From positions 1 through 64,000 of the forward strand of contig PHCH01000005.1 of the NCBI GenBank assembly GCA_002840785.1: DNA of 64,000 nucleotides. Reading direction: 5' to 3'. This DNA comes from Betaproteobacteria bacterium HGW-Betaproteobacteria-4 (GTDB lineage: Bacteria > Pseudomonadota > Gammaproteobacteria > Burkholderiales > Rhodocyclaceae). The translations under genes and the position numbers were made by a program. Positions 21,070 to 29,840 of this stretch are shown here, piece after piece. The notes under the pieces are model-generated. The model was not told where the DNA came from and ran no database searches. It saw nothing but the letters and a program-made list of their open reading frames with translations. Numbering within the stretch: the stretch's first letter is position 1; the number at the start of each line of letters is the position of its first letter.

Positions 21070-21342
21070 TCCGCCATCACAAGACCCTCACACACGCGTA
21101 TGCATGCGCCTGATGTGCGCGATGCTGTTGCCGGTAAAACTAGTGGTATTCGGAAATAGGTAATAAAGGTAACTAAGAATATAAATTCTACCGTATTGAC
21201 CAACTGACGCACCTTTCGACAAATTGCTTATTGGTGATTTTTTAGTGACATAAAGGTAACAGGATTACCGAATCGAAAGGTCATGAAGAAGAAAAATAAA
21301 TCATCTAATAATCAATGACATGACCTTTTTTGCCATTTCAGA
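21070..21342. other. AT-rich non-coding region with repeated GGTAAC/ATTACC words
   Basis: No convincing gene is seen. GC drops sharply compared with the surroundings. GGTAAC, GGTAAT and their complements recur at about 21169, 21178, 21254 and 21263 and again near 21353, 21364, 21418 and 21443. A 10-bp inverted repeat, AAAGGTCATG (21276-21285) and CATGACCTTT (21319-21328), is present. It could hold promoters, an origin or protein-binding sites. Confidence 0.4.
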
Positions 21343-21508
21343 TCACCTTAAATTACCTATGTTCGGTAACTTAATTTCTCCATATAAATCAGCAAGATAA
21401 ATCAGTTCCTCTCGTCGGATTACCAATGTCACCTGGTTCCGGTTACCCCACTCATCTATGAGGCGTTCTCGCCTGCTTGAGGCGCTCTGTGAGTTGGTGC
21501 AAGTCCAC
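21343..21508 (-). pseudogene. Small phage gene with apparent frameshift
   Basis: From GTG at 21508 the frame reads VDLHQLTERLKQAR and then stops soon after. A second frame beginning at the same point continues ERLIDEWGNRNQVTLVIRRE...LADLYGEIK to a stop at 21343. Joined, they make one sensible protein of about 55 residues, as if two bases had been lost from an AGAGAA run. No domain is recognised. The protein-like composition of both halves is the only evidence, so the call is tentative. Confidence 0.35.
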
Positions 21509-21620
21509 GGCGCAAGGATTCGCGTCGTTTTTCCTGACCGACAACCGCCGCCCGGCCCCGCCTGTGGATATCGGCCGTGCCTTCTGCACACTGCACTCTT
21601 TCCCACACACAAAGCGGGCG

Positions 21621-21640
21621 GGCGGGGCGGGGTCCCGACC
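21621..21640. other. Putative cos (packaging) site
   Basis: GGCGGGGCGGGG followed by TCCCGACC resembles the cohesive-end core of P2/186-type phages (GGCG-A/T-GGCGGGG, recalled from memory). It lies to the left of the Q-P genes, where P2-like phages have cos. This is an inference from similarity and position only. Confidence 0.4.
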
Positions 21641-21693
21641 GCGCGCCAAGGGGATGAATAGGGTTGTTTTGCTCATTTTTTAGGCAAAAATCA

Positions 21694-21722
21694 GGCGGCT
21701 GCCTATTTTTTAGGCAGCCGCC
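21694..21722. terminator. Perfect 12-bp hairpin with T5 loop
   Basis: GGCGGCTGCCTA-TTTTT-TAGGCAGCCGCC. The word ATTTTTTAGGCA occurs twice here (about 21676 and 21705). It may be a terminator or a packaging or cos-associated structure. Confidence 0.5.
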
Positions 21723-21746
21723 AACCCCCGGCACGATCCCGTTGGC

Positions 21747-21774
21747 GAAAAAAAGCCGCCCGGGTGGGGCGGCT
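21747..21774 (-). terminator. Terminator of the leftward Q-P-methylase unit
   Basis: On the minus strand AGCCGCCC and GGGCGGCT form an 8-bp stem followed by TTTTTTT. It lies just past the methylase stop. Confidence 0.75.
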
Positions 21775-21806
21775 GAAGGCAGCCGGGGCCGCTTAGGAGA
21801 AGTCGG

Positions 21807-22574
21807 TCAGAAGTTTCGGATGATCAGTTCATGGCGCTTGGCGCCATTCCCTGAGCCGCCTACTGTGTAGGTAATGTCGACGGTGGTCATGGTTAGGCCG
21901 GCGAAAGCCTGACGCATTTCGGGGATGTCGTTGACAGAAATGATCATGTTTCCCTTGATTGATCTGGCGATCTCTGCCATGCGGTCGTATTGATCGAGGT
22001 TGAAGTCGACGCTGTAGCCTTCTGTGCCCCAGTACGGCGGGTCGCAGTAGAACAGGGTGTGCGGGCGGTCGTAGCGGCGGATGCACTCAGCCCATTCAAG
22101 ATGCTCGATGTAGGTCCGCGACAGTCGAAGATGCGCTGCCGACAAGTCCTCTTCGATGCGCATCAGGTTGATGCGTGGCGGGCTGGTGGTTGCTGTACCG
22201 AATGTGCGGCCGTTGACCTTGCCGCCAAAGCCTAGCTTCTGCAGGTAAAAGAACCGAGCAGCGCGCTGAATGTCCGTCAATGGCTCGACCGGCGTCGCCT
22301 TCAGCCAGTCATACATCTGCCGGCTGGTCAGCGAATACTTGAACTGCCGGATGAACTCCTCCAGATGGTTCTTCACCACCCGGTAAAGCGACACCAGGTC
22401 GCCGTTGATATCGTTCAACACCTCGACATCGACCGGCGCCTTCATGAAAAACAGCGCCGCGGCGCCGCAGAAAGGTTCGACATAGCACGAATGCTCCGGA
22501 AACAACGGCAGCAAATGCTTTGCCAGCCGGCGTTTCCCGCCGATCCAAGGAACAAGGGGGCTTACTTTCGTCAT
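21807..22574 (-). CDS. DNA adenine N6-methyltransferase, D12/Dam class
   Basis: The 255-residue enzyme transfers methyl from AdoMet to adenine N6. The Dam-type layout is clear: PWIGGKRRLAKHLLPLFP (AdoMet motif I, residues about 8-25), VEPFCGAAALFF, VLNDINGDLVSLYRVV and the catalytic TLFYCDPPYWG (DPPY, about residues 175-183). Target specificity cannot be read. It is the last gene of the leftward Q-P unit and is followed by a terminator. Its likely role is to protect phage DNA from restriction or to tag DNA for packaging, as with other phage Dam enzymes. No cognate nuclease is nearby. Confidence 0.9.
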   Translation of the reverse strand: MTKVSPLVPWIGGKRRLAKHLLPLFPEHSCYVEPFCGAAALFFMKAPVDVEVLNDINGDLVSLYRVVKNHLEEFIRQFKYSLTSRQMYDWLKATPVEPLTDIQRAARFFYLQKLGFGGKVNGRTFGTATTSPPRINLMRIEEDLSAAHLRLSRTYIEHLEWAECIRRYDRPHTLFYCDPPYWGTEGYSVDFNLDQYDRMAEIARSIKGNMIISVNDIPEMRQAFAGLTMTTVDITYTVGGSGNGAKRHELIIRNF

Positions 22575-22710
22575 ATTTCAACTGCCTTCAAGGAATGATA
22601 GCCTTCGCCCCGCCGTGTGCACGGTGCGGTGCCTTGGCTGAAAGCAGCTCACTCTGCTGGAAGTGGCCTGGCCGGGTGTTGACGCACTCGACCAGGTCGC
22701 ACCGTCTTAA

Positions 22711-23751
22711 CTACGCCGCCGCCTTCGCCAGCTCATAAGGCTTGAACTTGATCACCTCATCCCCCAGCCACTCGTTCAGCTCCCGCATGCGGCCCTGGTA
22801 ATAGCCGATCTCATTGGCGTTGAACACCGCCGCCGCCTTCTCGGCATCGCCGAATCCGCCGGTATTGTTCGGCACGATCCCCATCAACTGGGGCGGAACA
22901 CGATGCATCGCCAGCTGGTCATCGCGGGTGATGTTCTTGATGCCCGCGAACTCATCCTTCGCCGCCACCTCGCTCACCGGAATCAGCTGCAGGCCGTCCT
23001 TCTTGCCGTTCGGCGCATACATGAACAGGTTGCGGAAATTCCCCGGCCCCTTCGAATCCCGCAGCGCCTTGCGCAGCGCCTCGACATCAGCGTCCGAATG
23101 CGCCGGATCGGTCATATATAAAATGAACCCGGCGTGCGACCCGTTCTTGTAGTACTTGCGCCGGAACAGCGTCGCCGCCTCGTTCAACCAGGCCGAATGC
23201 AGCGCCGGTATGTACTCCGGCAACCCGTAAATCTCCTGATCGATGTCCGGCTCCATCAAGTGGAACACTTTTCCCTTCTTGAACTTGTGCTCCTCGTTCC
23301 ACTTCGGAACAAAGTAGTAAGTCTCCATATCGATCCCGCGCCGCGTGAACTTCGCCTTCGCCGGCTTCATCCGCATCGGCTCGCGCAACATCGAATCCCG
23401 CCGCTCAAGATAGGCATTCCCGAACACCAGGAACTCATGGGCGAAAATGGAAAAATCCGTCCGCGACAGCAGCGGGTGCGGCTCATAGCACGACACCAGA
23501 ATATTCCGCTTCACGTACATCGCCGACGCGTGATGCACCGCCGACCGGCTCGATCGCGACAGCCCATCCATTGAAATCGGCGGCTCGTACCACTTCCCGT
23601 TATCCGGGCACTCCAGCAGGCTCAGAATGTCGCGCCGGTCCAAAACCCCCTCCGGATCGCCAAACGTAAAAGCCTCAACCCGGCCACCGCCCGCAGTCGA
23701 AGCAACCTCAGCCTTGTCCGAAAACAAAGGCGCCATCAGATCCTTGCTCAT
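22711..23751 (-). CDS. Q: Portal protein, P2 gpQ family (PBSX-type)
   Basis: The portal forms the dodecameric ring through which DNA enters the capsid. The 346-residue product, from the ATG at 23751 that overlaps the terminase stop (ATGA), has gpQ-type blocks SRSAVHHASAMYVKRN, TDFSIFAHEFLVFGNAYLE and HRVPPQLMGIVPNNTGGFGD. The ORF-track start at 23832 is rejected because it lies inside the terminase gene. Order P then Q, divergent from O-N-M, is exactly that of P2. 136 bp of DNA with no clear gene separates it from the methylase. Confidence 0.92.
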   Translation of the reverse strand: MSKDLMAPLFSDKAEVASTAGGGRVEAFTFGDPEGVLDRRDILSLLECPDNGKWYEPPISMDGLSRSSRSAVHHASAMYVKRNILVSCYEPHPLLSRTDFSIFAHEFLVFGNAYLERRDSMLREPMRMKPAKAKFTRRGIDMETYYFVPKWNEEHKFKKGKVFHLMEPDIDQEIYGLPEYIPALHSAWLNEAATLFRRKYYKNGSHAGFILYMTDPAHSDADVEALRKALRDSKGPGNFRNLFMYAPNGKKDGLQLIPVSEVAAKDEFAGIKNITRDDQLAMHRVPPQLMGIVPNNTGGFGDAEKAAAVFNANEIGYYQGRMRELNEWLGDEVIKFKPYELAKAAA

Positions 23752-25538
23752 CCGAAAATCTCCATCCGTGATTGATTGGTAGCCGATCGGCCTTCCAGCG
23801 GCTCGTTCGCCAGCGCGTGCATCGTTGCCCACGCCAGATCGGCATGGCTCGTCGCTTCCGACCGCCCTGCCTCAAAAGTCATCTGGCCGCCGCCGGCCGT
23901 CGTTGTCTTCTTGATCGCCATGAAAGCCGCCGCCATGTCCGTCCAGCCAGCGTCGAACTCCATCCGGCCCTTGCCGATCACATCCATCGCCTTCAACACC
24001 AGCCGCGTCTTCACCATCGGGCTGTACTGAAAGCCACGCACCCCCGGGTAAAAGTTCTGCACCAGCTCATAGACCAGGTCGCCGATCCCCGTCCGGTCGA
24101 TGCCGATGAACGTCACGTTGTAAGCCTCGGTCACCCGCTTGATCCGCTCCGCCTGCTCCTCATAGCGCATCCCGGAAAACTGCACCCGGTCAAGAATCCG
24201 GAACTTCCCGCCCTCGACCATCGGTGGCGCAATCACCACCAGCGCCGCATTGTCACCAGAGCGCGACGGGTCATAGCCGACCCACACCTCGCGATACCCC
24301 ATCGGCCGCGCCGCGAACGGCTTGAAGTCATCCCACAGCGTCCAGCTATCCACCATGCAGCGCTGCATCGTCGCCAGGGGGAAAACCGACTCCCCGTCGT
24401 CGATGAACATGCACATCAGCAGGTTCATGAATTCGTCCGGCGAATACTCTCGCCGCAGCTGCTCGATATCGAACAGATTGCATCCACCACCCAGCGCATC
24501 GAGCACCGTCACAATCTGGCGCCACTGGAAGTCCTCGCACAGCCGCCCATTCTTCAAGGCCGCATGCGATACATCGACCTTCACCTTATCGGCCGTCGAC
24601 CTACCCTTGTTGAACAGATCGCCCGTCCAGAACGGGTAAGCCTCATGCGACACAGCCGACGGCGTCGAAAAGTAAGTCAGGCGCCAATGCTTGTGCATCG
24701 CCATCCCGGAAGCCACCTTGCGGAACTCCTGGAATTTCTGAATCCAGAAATACTCGTCCATGTACACATTGCCGTGATACGACTGGGCCGTCCGGCTATT
24801 GGTCCCAAGGAAATACAGCGTCGCCCCGTTCGGCAACACGAAATGCTCGCCCTGCAGCTCAACGTCCGCCGTATCAGCCGCGAACTGCTTGATATACCCC
24901 TTGAACACATGCGCCTGTGCCCGCGACGCGCTCAAGAAAATCTGGTTCCTCCCCGTCTCCAGCGCATCGATAAATCCCTCACGGGCGAAATACCACGTTG
25001 CCCCGATCTGCCGGCTCTTCAACAGATTGCGCACACGATGCTTCAGCCCAGCCCGGTACCAGCACTCCTGATACGGAAACAGCGACTTCATAAACGCAGC
25101 AACCAGCTCCTCCTGCTGCGCCTCGCTGATCGCATTCCGTGCCGGCTGCTTCCTCGTCCCCGCCCGCGTCTTCGCGTTTCGGTTCTCCACCGCCGGATTC
25201 AAATCCGCCTCATTACCGCCACCCGTCGAATACTTCTTAACCCGCGCCAACCGCTCCATCTGCCGGCCAAGCAAGTCGATTTCCTTGTAGTCAGCCCCCT
25301 CCTTCGGCTCCTTCCACAGCAGTTGGATGTAGCGCGCCTCCGTGCTAGATTCAGCCCGCTCGACAGGTGAATACTCATCCCACTTGTCCCGCCGCTTCCA
25401 GCTGTGGATCGTCGTCGCCTTCTCCCCTAGGTGCTCCGAAATGCGGATCACCCGCCAGCCCTGCCAATAAAGGTCACGGGCACGGCGACGCGGATCAAGG
25501 TCCGGAGAAACAGCAGAAGGAGGAAGCGCAGCGTTCAT
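23748..25538 (-). CDS. P: Terminase large (ATPase) subunit, P2 gpP family
   Basis: This is the DNA-packaging motor. The 596-residue product begins MNAALPPSAVSPDLDPRRRARDLYW (ATG 25538); the 39-residue extension to 25655 is unlikely. A small helix-turn-helix-like N-terminus (WRVIRISEHLGEKATTIHSWKRRD) is followed by the ATPase with the Walker A-like LKSRQIGATWYFA, Walker B-like NVYMDEYFW and the nuclease domain with VGYDPSRSGDNAALVV and FIGIDRTGIGD. It is divergent from the scaffold gene across about 160 bp that hold candidate late promoters. It is translationally coupled to Q. Confidence 0.92.
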   Translation of the reverse strand: MNAALPPSAVSPDLDPRRRARDLYWQGWRVIRISEHLGEKATTIHSWKRRDKWDEYSPVERAESSTEARYIQLLWKEPKEGADYKEIDLLGRQMERLARVKKYSTGGGNEADLNPAVENRNAKTRAGTRKQPARNAISEAQQEELVAAFMKSLFPYQECWYRAGLKHRVRNLLKSRQIGATWYFAREGFIDALETGRNQIFLSASRAQAHVFKGYIKQFAADTADVELQGEHFVLPNGATLYFLGTNSRTAQSYHGNVYMDEYFWIQKFQEFRKVASGMAMHKHWRLTYFSTPSAVSHEAYPFWTGDLFNKGRSTADKVKVDVSHAALKNGRLCEDFQWRQIVTVLDALGGGCNLFDIEQLRREYSPDEFMNLLMCMFIDDGESVFPLATMQRCMVDSWTLWDDFKPFAARPMGYREVWVGYDPSRSGDNAALVVIAPPMVEGGKFRILDRVQFSGMRYEEQAERIKRVTEAYNVTFIGIDRTGIGDLVYELVQNFYPGVRGFQYSPMVKTRLVLKAMDVIGKGRMEFDAGWTDMAAAFMAIKKTTTAGGGQMTFEAGRSEATSHADLAWATMHALANEPLEGRSATNQSRMEIFG

Positions 25539-25601
25539 GGAAGCCGAGGCTACCCGCGCGCGAGAAACTCGAAGCGCAACGCCGGAAGTAAGACCAAGCC
25601 C

Positions 25602-25657
25602 TACACCCACAAGCCTTTGCCCCGCGCGAAAGGCCGCTCCAAACTGGCTCGGCATCG
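25602..25657 (+). promoter_or_regulatory. Candidate late-promoter element A (before O)
   Basis: Shared composite: TACA, then 14-17 bases, then CCGCGCG, then CGGCAYC. Here it is TACA at 25602, CCGCGCG at about 25622 and CGGCATCGT at 25650. The same pieces recur before L, V and FI. Control by the Ogr-like activator is an inference. Confidence 0.4.
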
Positions 25658-25696
25658 TTTACCACACGACCCGAACAACGTCAGGAGCAAGACACC

Positions 25697-26530
25697 ATGC
25701 CGATTTCCAAGCCTTTCGCCATCGCCACCGAAGGCGCCACCACCGACGGTCGCGTCATCACCGCCGAATGGATCAAACAGATGGCCGAGACCTACGACCC
25801 CAAGGCCTACACCGCCCTCGGCAACCTCGAACACTACATGTCGATGATGCCCGACAGCGTCTTCGGCGCCTACGGCAAGGTCGTCTCCCTGAGCACCCGC
25901 TTCGCTGACATCCTCGGCGAAAAGAAACTGCAGCTCATGTGCGTATTTGATGCCAGCGACGCCCTGGTCGCCCTGCAAAAAGCCGGACAGAAAATGTTCG
26001 CCTCGATGGAAGTCAATCCCAACTTCGCCAAGACCTCCAAGGCCTACCTCGAAGGCCTCGGCTTCACCAACAAGCCCGCCAGCCTCGGCACCGAAATCAT
26101 GCAGTTCGCTGCCCAGGCCAAAGAAAACCCCTTCGCCGGCCGCAAACGCAACCCCGAGAACCTCTTTACCGTCGCCGAAGAAGTCACCCTTGAATGGGAA
26201 ACTGAAAAGTCTTCTGGCGACACCCTGTTCAGCAAGGTCAAGGATTTGCTCGGCATGGGCAAAAAGGAAACCGACGCCAACTTCGCCGACATCAGTAAGG
26301 CAATCGAAGCGATTGCCCAGTCGCAGAAGGAAATCCTCGACCGCTTCTCCGGTGAAGTTCTTGACAAATTCAGCGTCAGCGAGCGCGACATCAAAACCCT
26401 GCGCGAAGAACAAGCCAAGTTCGCCGCCGACTTCGCCGCCCTCAAGGAAACCCTCGGCAAGACCGACGGCGACGACAAGAACCGCGGCACCGCCACCGGC
26501 GGCGACGGCACCATCACCACCGACTGCTAA
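25697..26530 (+). CDS. O: Capsid scaffolding protein/protease, P2 gpO family
   Basis: gpO is an internal scaffold and processing protease for P2-type capsids. The 277-residue product starts PISKPFAIATEGATTDGRVI, has the protease-type block IGNLEHY-like LGNLEHYMSMMPDSVFGAYG (His near residue 52) and a helical C-terminal scaffold domain with coiled-coil character (ISKAIEAIAQSQKEILDRF...REEQAKFAADFAALKETL). It is the first gene of the rightward capsid unit, with GGAG upstream of the ATG, 36 bp before the capsid gene. Confidence 0.9.
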   Translation: MPISKPFAIATEGATTDGRVITAEWIKQMAETYDPKAYTALGNLEHYMSMMPDSVFGAYGKVVSLSTRFADILGEKKLQLMCVFDASDALVALQKAGQKMFASMEVNPNFAKTSKAYLEGLGFTNKPASLGTEIMQFAAQAKENPFAGRKRNPENLFTVAEEVTLEWETEKSSGDTLFSKVKDLLGMGKKETDANFADISKAIEAIAQSQKEILDRFSGEVLDKFSVSERDIKTLREEQAKFAADFAALKETLGKTDGDDKNRGTATGGDGTITTDC

Positions 26531-26566
26531 CCCGCAACACCACACCCCGAACCTACGGAGCACACC

Positions 26567-27583
26567 ATGCGCAAAGAAACCCGCCTAGCCTTCAACGCCT
26601 ACACTGCGGCCATCGCCCAACTCAACGGCGTCCCCTCGGCCTGCGAAAAATTCACCGCTACCCCGAGCGTCCAGCAAACGCTGGAAACCAAGATTCAGGA
26701 ATCCAGCCAGTTCCTGAGCAGCATCAACATGCCACTCGTCACCGACCAAACCGGTGAAAAGATCGGCCTCGGCATCGGCAGCAGCGTCGCCAGCACCACC
26801 GACACCACCTCCGCCGACCGCGTCCCGACCGACCCGTCCTCGCTCGACACCAACGGCTACGCCTGCACCCAGACCAACTACGACACCGCCCTCAAGTACT
26901 CCAAGATCGACGCCTGGGCAAAGTTCCCCGACTTCCAGACCCGCCTGCGCGACGCCATCGTCCGCCGCCAGGCCCTCGACCGCATCACCATCGGCTTCAA
27001 CGGCACCAGCCGCGCCGCCACCTCCAACCGTGGTACCAACCCGCTGCTGCAAGACGTCAATATCGGCTGGCTGCAAAAAATGCGCACCAATGCCGCCGCC
27101 CGCGTCATGACACAGATCCTCGCCACCGGCAAGATCCAGATCGGTGATGCCGTCGCCTTGACGGCCGGCTACAAGAACCTCGACGCCCTCGTCTTCGACA
27201 TGGTCAACAACCTGCTCGACCCGTGGTACCGCGAAGACACCGAACTGGTCGTCATCCTCGGCCGCGACCTCTTCGCCGACAAATACTTCCCGCTGATCAA
27301 CAAGGCCCAGGACAACACGCAAAAGATCGCCGCCGACCTCATCGTCAGCCAGGCCCGCGTCGGTGGCCTGCAAGCCGTCCGCGCGCCATTCTTCCCGGCC
27401 AACAAGCTCATGGTCACCCGCCTCGACAACCTGTCGATCTACGCGCAAGAAGGCGCCCGCCGCCGCGCCATCATCGACAACCCGAAGCGCGACCAGATCG
27501 AGAACTACGAGTCCTCCAACGACGCCTACGTCATCGAAGACTACGGCCTGGCATGCCTGGCTGAAAACATCGAAATCGTCTAA
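26567..27583 (+). CDS. N: Major capsid protein, P2 gpN family
   Basis: The 338-residue product is the HK97-fold shell protein. The start MRKETRLAFNAYTAAIAQLN and the central RQALDRITIGFNGTSRAATSN, VNIGWLQKMRTNA and VVILGRDLFADKYFPLIN segments are hallmarks of gpN. In P2 the first about 31 residues are removed by gpO, and a similar processing region exists here. It sits between O and M, as in P2. Very strong C-ending codon bias matches high expression. Confidence 0.95.
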   Translation: MRKETRLAFNAYTAAIAQLNGVPSACEKFTATPSVQQTLETKIQESSQFLSSINMPLVTDQTGEKIGLGIGSSVASTTDTTSADRVPTDPSSLDTNGYACTQTNYDTALKYSKIDAWAKFPDFQTRLRDAIVRRQALDRITIGFNGTSRAATSNRGTNPLLQDVNIGWLQKMRTNAAARVMTQILATGKIQIGDAVALTAGYKNLDALVFDMVNNLLDPWYREDTELVVILGRDLFADKYFPLINKAQDNTQKIAADLIVSQARVGGLQAVRAPFFPANKLMVTRLDNLSIYAQEGARRRAIIDNPKRDQIENYESSNDAYVIEDYGLACLAENIEIV

Positions 27584-27644
27584 CCGACACCCAGCAGCAA
27601 GACGGCGGCCCCCAAAGCCGCCGTCAGTCCCTAAGGAGAACCCC

Positions 27645-28352
27645 ATGCGCCACAGCCCCTGCCGCGCCCACTACGAACAAACCATGGCCGCCGCCCAGCC
27701 TGCCGACACCGCCGCCCAGCCGCGCGACCAGCACGCCGCCAACGCCTACGAACTCGTCCTCCTCAAGCTCGCCGAAGACAAACGCCGGCTCAAGGAAGTC
27801 AAATCCATGGAGCGCAAGGCCGAAGTCAAAGCCCATCTCCTCCCCGAATACCTGCCGTGGATCGCCGGCGTCCTCGAATCCGAAGCCGGCCGGCAAGACG
27901 ACGTCCTCATGACCGTCTTCGTCTGGGCCATCGACATCGGCAACTTCGACCTAGCCCTGCAGATCGGCGCCTACGCCATCGAGCACAAGCTCGTCATGCC
28001 AGACCAGTACCAGCGCGACGTCCCCTCAGTGCTGGCCGAAGAAATCGCCGACGTCGCCATTAAGGCCGACGACGAACGACGCATTGCCATGCTCTCGTCC
28101 CTCGCCATCACCCTCGACCTGACCGCCGGCTGCGACATGCACGACGTCATCCGCGCCAAGATCCATAAAGCCTGCGGCTACGCCCTGCGCGCCGCCGGCA
28201 ACCTCGAAAAAGCCAGAACCACCCTCGCCCGCGCCCTCGATCTCGACCAGCGCGTCGGCGTCAAAAAAGACATCGAGCGACTCGACGTGCTCATCAAGAA
28301 CTCGCCTGCCACGGTCGACGCCGAAAAAGCGCCGAAAACCGAATCCGGCTGA
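27645..28352 (+). CDS. M: Terminase small (endonuclease) subunit, P2 gpM family
   Basis: gpM recognises and cuts cos with gpP. The 235-residue product, from the ATG at 27645 after TAAGGAGAA, has the gpM-type helical body (LKEVKSMERKAEVKAHLLPEYLPWIAGVLE, QDDVLMTVFVWAIDIGNFDLAL) and a C-terminal TPR-like tail (RAAGNLEKARTTLARALDLDQRVGVKKDIERL). In P2 gpL follows immediately; here five other genes intervene before L. Confidence 0.9.
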   Translation: MRHSPCRAHYEQTMAAAQPADTAAQPRDQHAANAYELVLLKLAEDKRRLKEVKSMERKAEVKAHLLPEYLPWIAGVLESEAGRQDDVLMTVFVWAIDIGNFDLALQIGAYAIEHKLVMPDQYQRDVPSVLAEEIADVAIKADDERRIAMLSSLAITLDLTAGCDMHDVIRAKIHKACGYALRAAGNLEKARTTLARALDLDQRVGVKKDIERLDVLIKNSPATVDAEKAPKTESG

Positions 28353-28459
28353 CACCGAGCGGACCCCGCACCCTGGCGGCTCGGGCGGCACCACTGGCTA
28401 CCTCCTTGACCAGCGGCCCGCCGCCCGACCACCGCCACCACAGACAAACGGAGCCAACC

Positions 28460-28972
28460 ATGAAATCAACCAGACAAATCATTACCAGCCTACTGGTATC
28501 TGCCATGTGCGTTATTGGCGGATATTCTCAAGCCGGCGCCCTCACCGACTACGCCGAAAACAAATCTGTAGACTCCATGCTGCGCGGCCAGGCGCTCGGC
28601 GCCCCGGCCACCATGTACATTGGGCTCGCGACCGACACCTGCACTGATTCCGGCTCCGGAACCGAGCCGTCCGGCAATGCATACGCCCGGGTAGCCGTCA
28701 CCAGTTCGCTGACTAACTGGGCCGGCACGCAATCGGCCGGAAGCACTACCGCATCCAGCGGAACTGGCGGTACGACCAGCAACAACGCAGCCATCACATG
28801 GCCGGCCAGTACAGGGGCGTGGGGCACGCTACAGAGCGTGCGCTGGTACGACGCGGCAAGCGCCGGCAATACGTGGATCTGCATCGACCTCTCAGCCCCC
28901 CTGTCCGTCTCCGGCGCCGGCTTCACAGTCCAATTCACCGCCGGCCAATTGCAGTTCCAGATCGACAATTAA
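28460..28972 (+). CDS. Phage structural (tail/decoration-type) protein with signal-like N-terminus
   Basis: The product is 170 residues. From ALTDYAENKSVDSMLRGQALG onward it matches a common phage virion family (LTDYAENKxxDxLLRGQ, NGYARVAV, NNAAITWPASTGAWGT, a C-terminal LQFQIDN) seen with fibres or decoration proteins. Unusually, the family start is preceded by a Sec-like leader, MKSTRQIITSLLVSAMCVIG, and AGA before the mature part. GGAG precedes the ATG at 28460. It is the first of five genes inserted between M and L. Whether the leader is cleaved, or is just a hydrophobic virion segment, is unknown. Confidence 0.65.
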   Translation: MKSTRQIITSLLVSAMCVIGGYSQAGALTDYAENKSVDSMLRGQALGAPATMYIGLATDTCTDSGSGTEPSGNAYARVAVTSSLTNWAGTQSAGSTTASSGTGGTTSNNAAITWPASTGAWGTLQSVRWYDAASAGNTWICIDLSAPLSVSGAGFTVQFTAGQLQFQIDN

Positions 28973-28973
28973 C

Positions 28974-29840
28974 ATGCTCGGCAACTGGATCAAGCAGACG
29001 ACGACGAGCATCGGCGCTGGCGACATCGTTGTCGCCGGTGTAACGGGATTCCCCGGATTTCACGACCTTTTCGGCCTGCTTAAATATTTCAGCTACACGA
29101 TCCTGGATGACGCCAGCGGATATCCCATCGAGACCGGCATCGGTCACATGTCGGACAGCAGTACGCTGGTGCGCGACCGGATCACGGCGACCTACATAGC
29201 CGGCGTTTATAACGCTACGACGCCAGTTGCCGCAGCGTTACCGGCCGGCACGAAGCGGGTCATCTGCTCCGGCGATGCATCCATGTTCGACATGACGATC
29301 CCGGCAATCGAGGATTGCGGTGGTGCCGACGGTCGCCGCGTTGCCGTCACCCCGTCCGGAACGCTGGGTACGCTCACCCTGACGGCAGACAGGTTGTATC
29401 AGTTCCCACTGTATTTCCCCGCCGGACTGACGTTTGACACGCTCTACGCCGACATTTCGACCGCCGCCGCCGGCGCGCACATCCAATTCGGCGTCGCGGC
29501 CTGTAAACCGGACGGTTCGGCCGGCGCATTGCTGCTGACCAGTGGTGAGCAGCCGGCATCGGCAGCCGCCATGCTGGCCGCAGATGTTGGCGTACAGCGC
29601 CTGGCCCCTGGCTATTACTGGGGCTTGATGATCTGCGATGCGAACGTCGGCGTCAGATCCTGCGCGATGGTGGTTGAGGCACATGCAGGCTATCAGACCT
29701 CAACCGCGCGATACAGAAACTCGCATGGATATGTCGAGCAGACCTACGGAGCACTGCCGAGCGCGATACCAGCAATGACCACCCGCATCTCAAACGCGAC
29801 ATCCGGGCAAACCCCTCTGCTGTGGGCTGGAGGCATATGA
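28974..29840 (+). CDS. Putative virion surface/decoration protein
   Basis: The 288-residue product starts one base after the previous stop. It is beta-rich, with many Gly/Thr/Ala residues. The C-terminal half (LYQFPLYFPAGLTFDTLYADIS, AHIQFGVAACKPDGSAG, LAPGYYWGLMICDAN) resembles receptor- or carbohydrate-binding jelly-roll modules of phage fibres. No enzyme motif is visible. It lies in the M-L insert with four co-oriented, overlapping genes, so a role as a head or neck appendage is a plausible inference. Confidence 0.5.
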   Translation: MLGNWIKQTTTSIGAGDIVVAGVTGFPGFHDLFGLLKYFSYTILDDASGYPIETGIGHMSDSSTLVRDRITATYIAGVYNATTPVAAALPAGTKRVICSGDASMFDMTIPAIEDCGGADGRRVAVTPSGTLGTLTLTADRLYQFPLYFPAGLTFDTLYADISTAAAGAHIQFGVAACKPDGSAGALLLTSGEQPASAAAMLAADVGVQRLAPGYYWGLMICDANVGVRSCAMVVEAHAGYQTSTARYRNSHGYVEQTYGALPSAIPAMTTRISNATSGQTPLLWAGGI

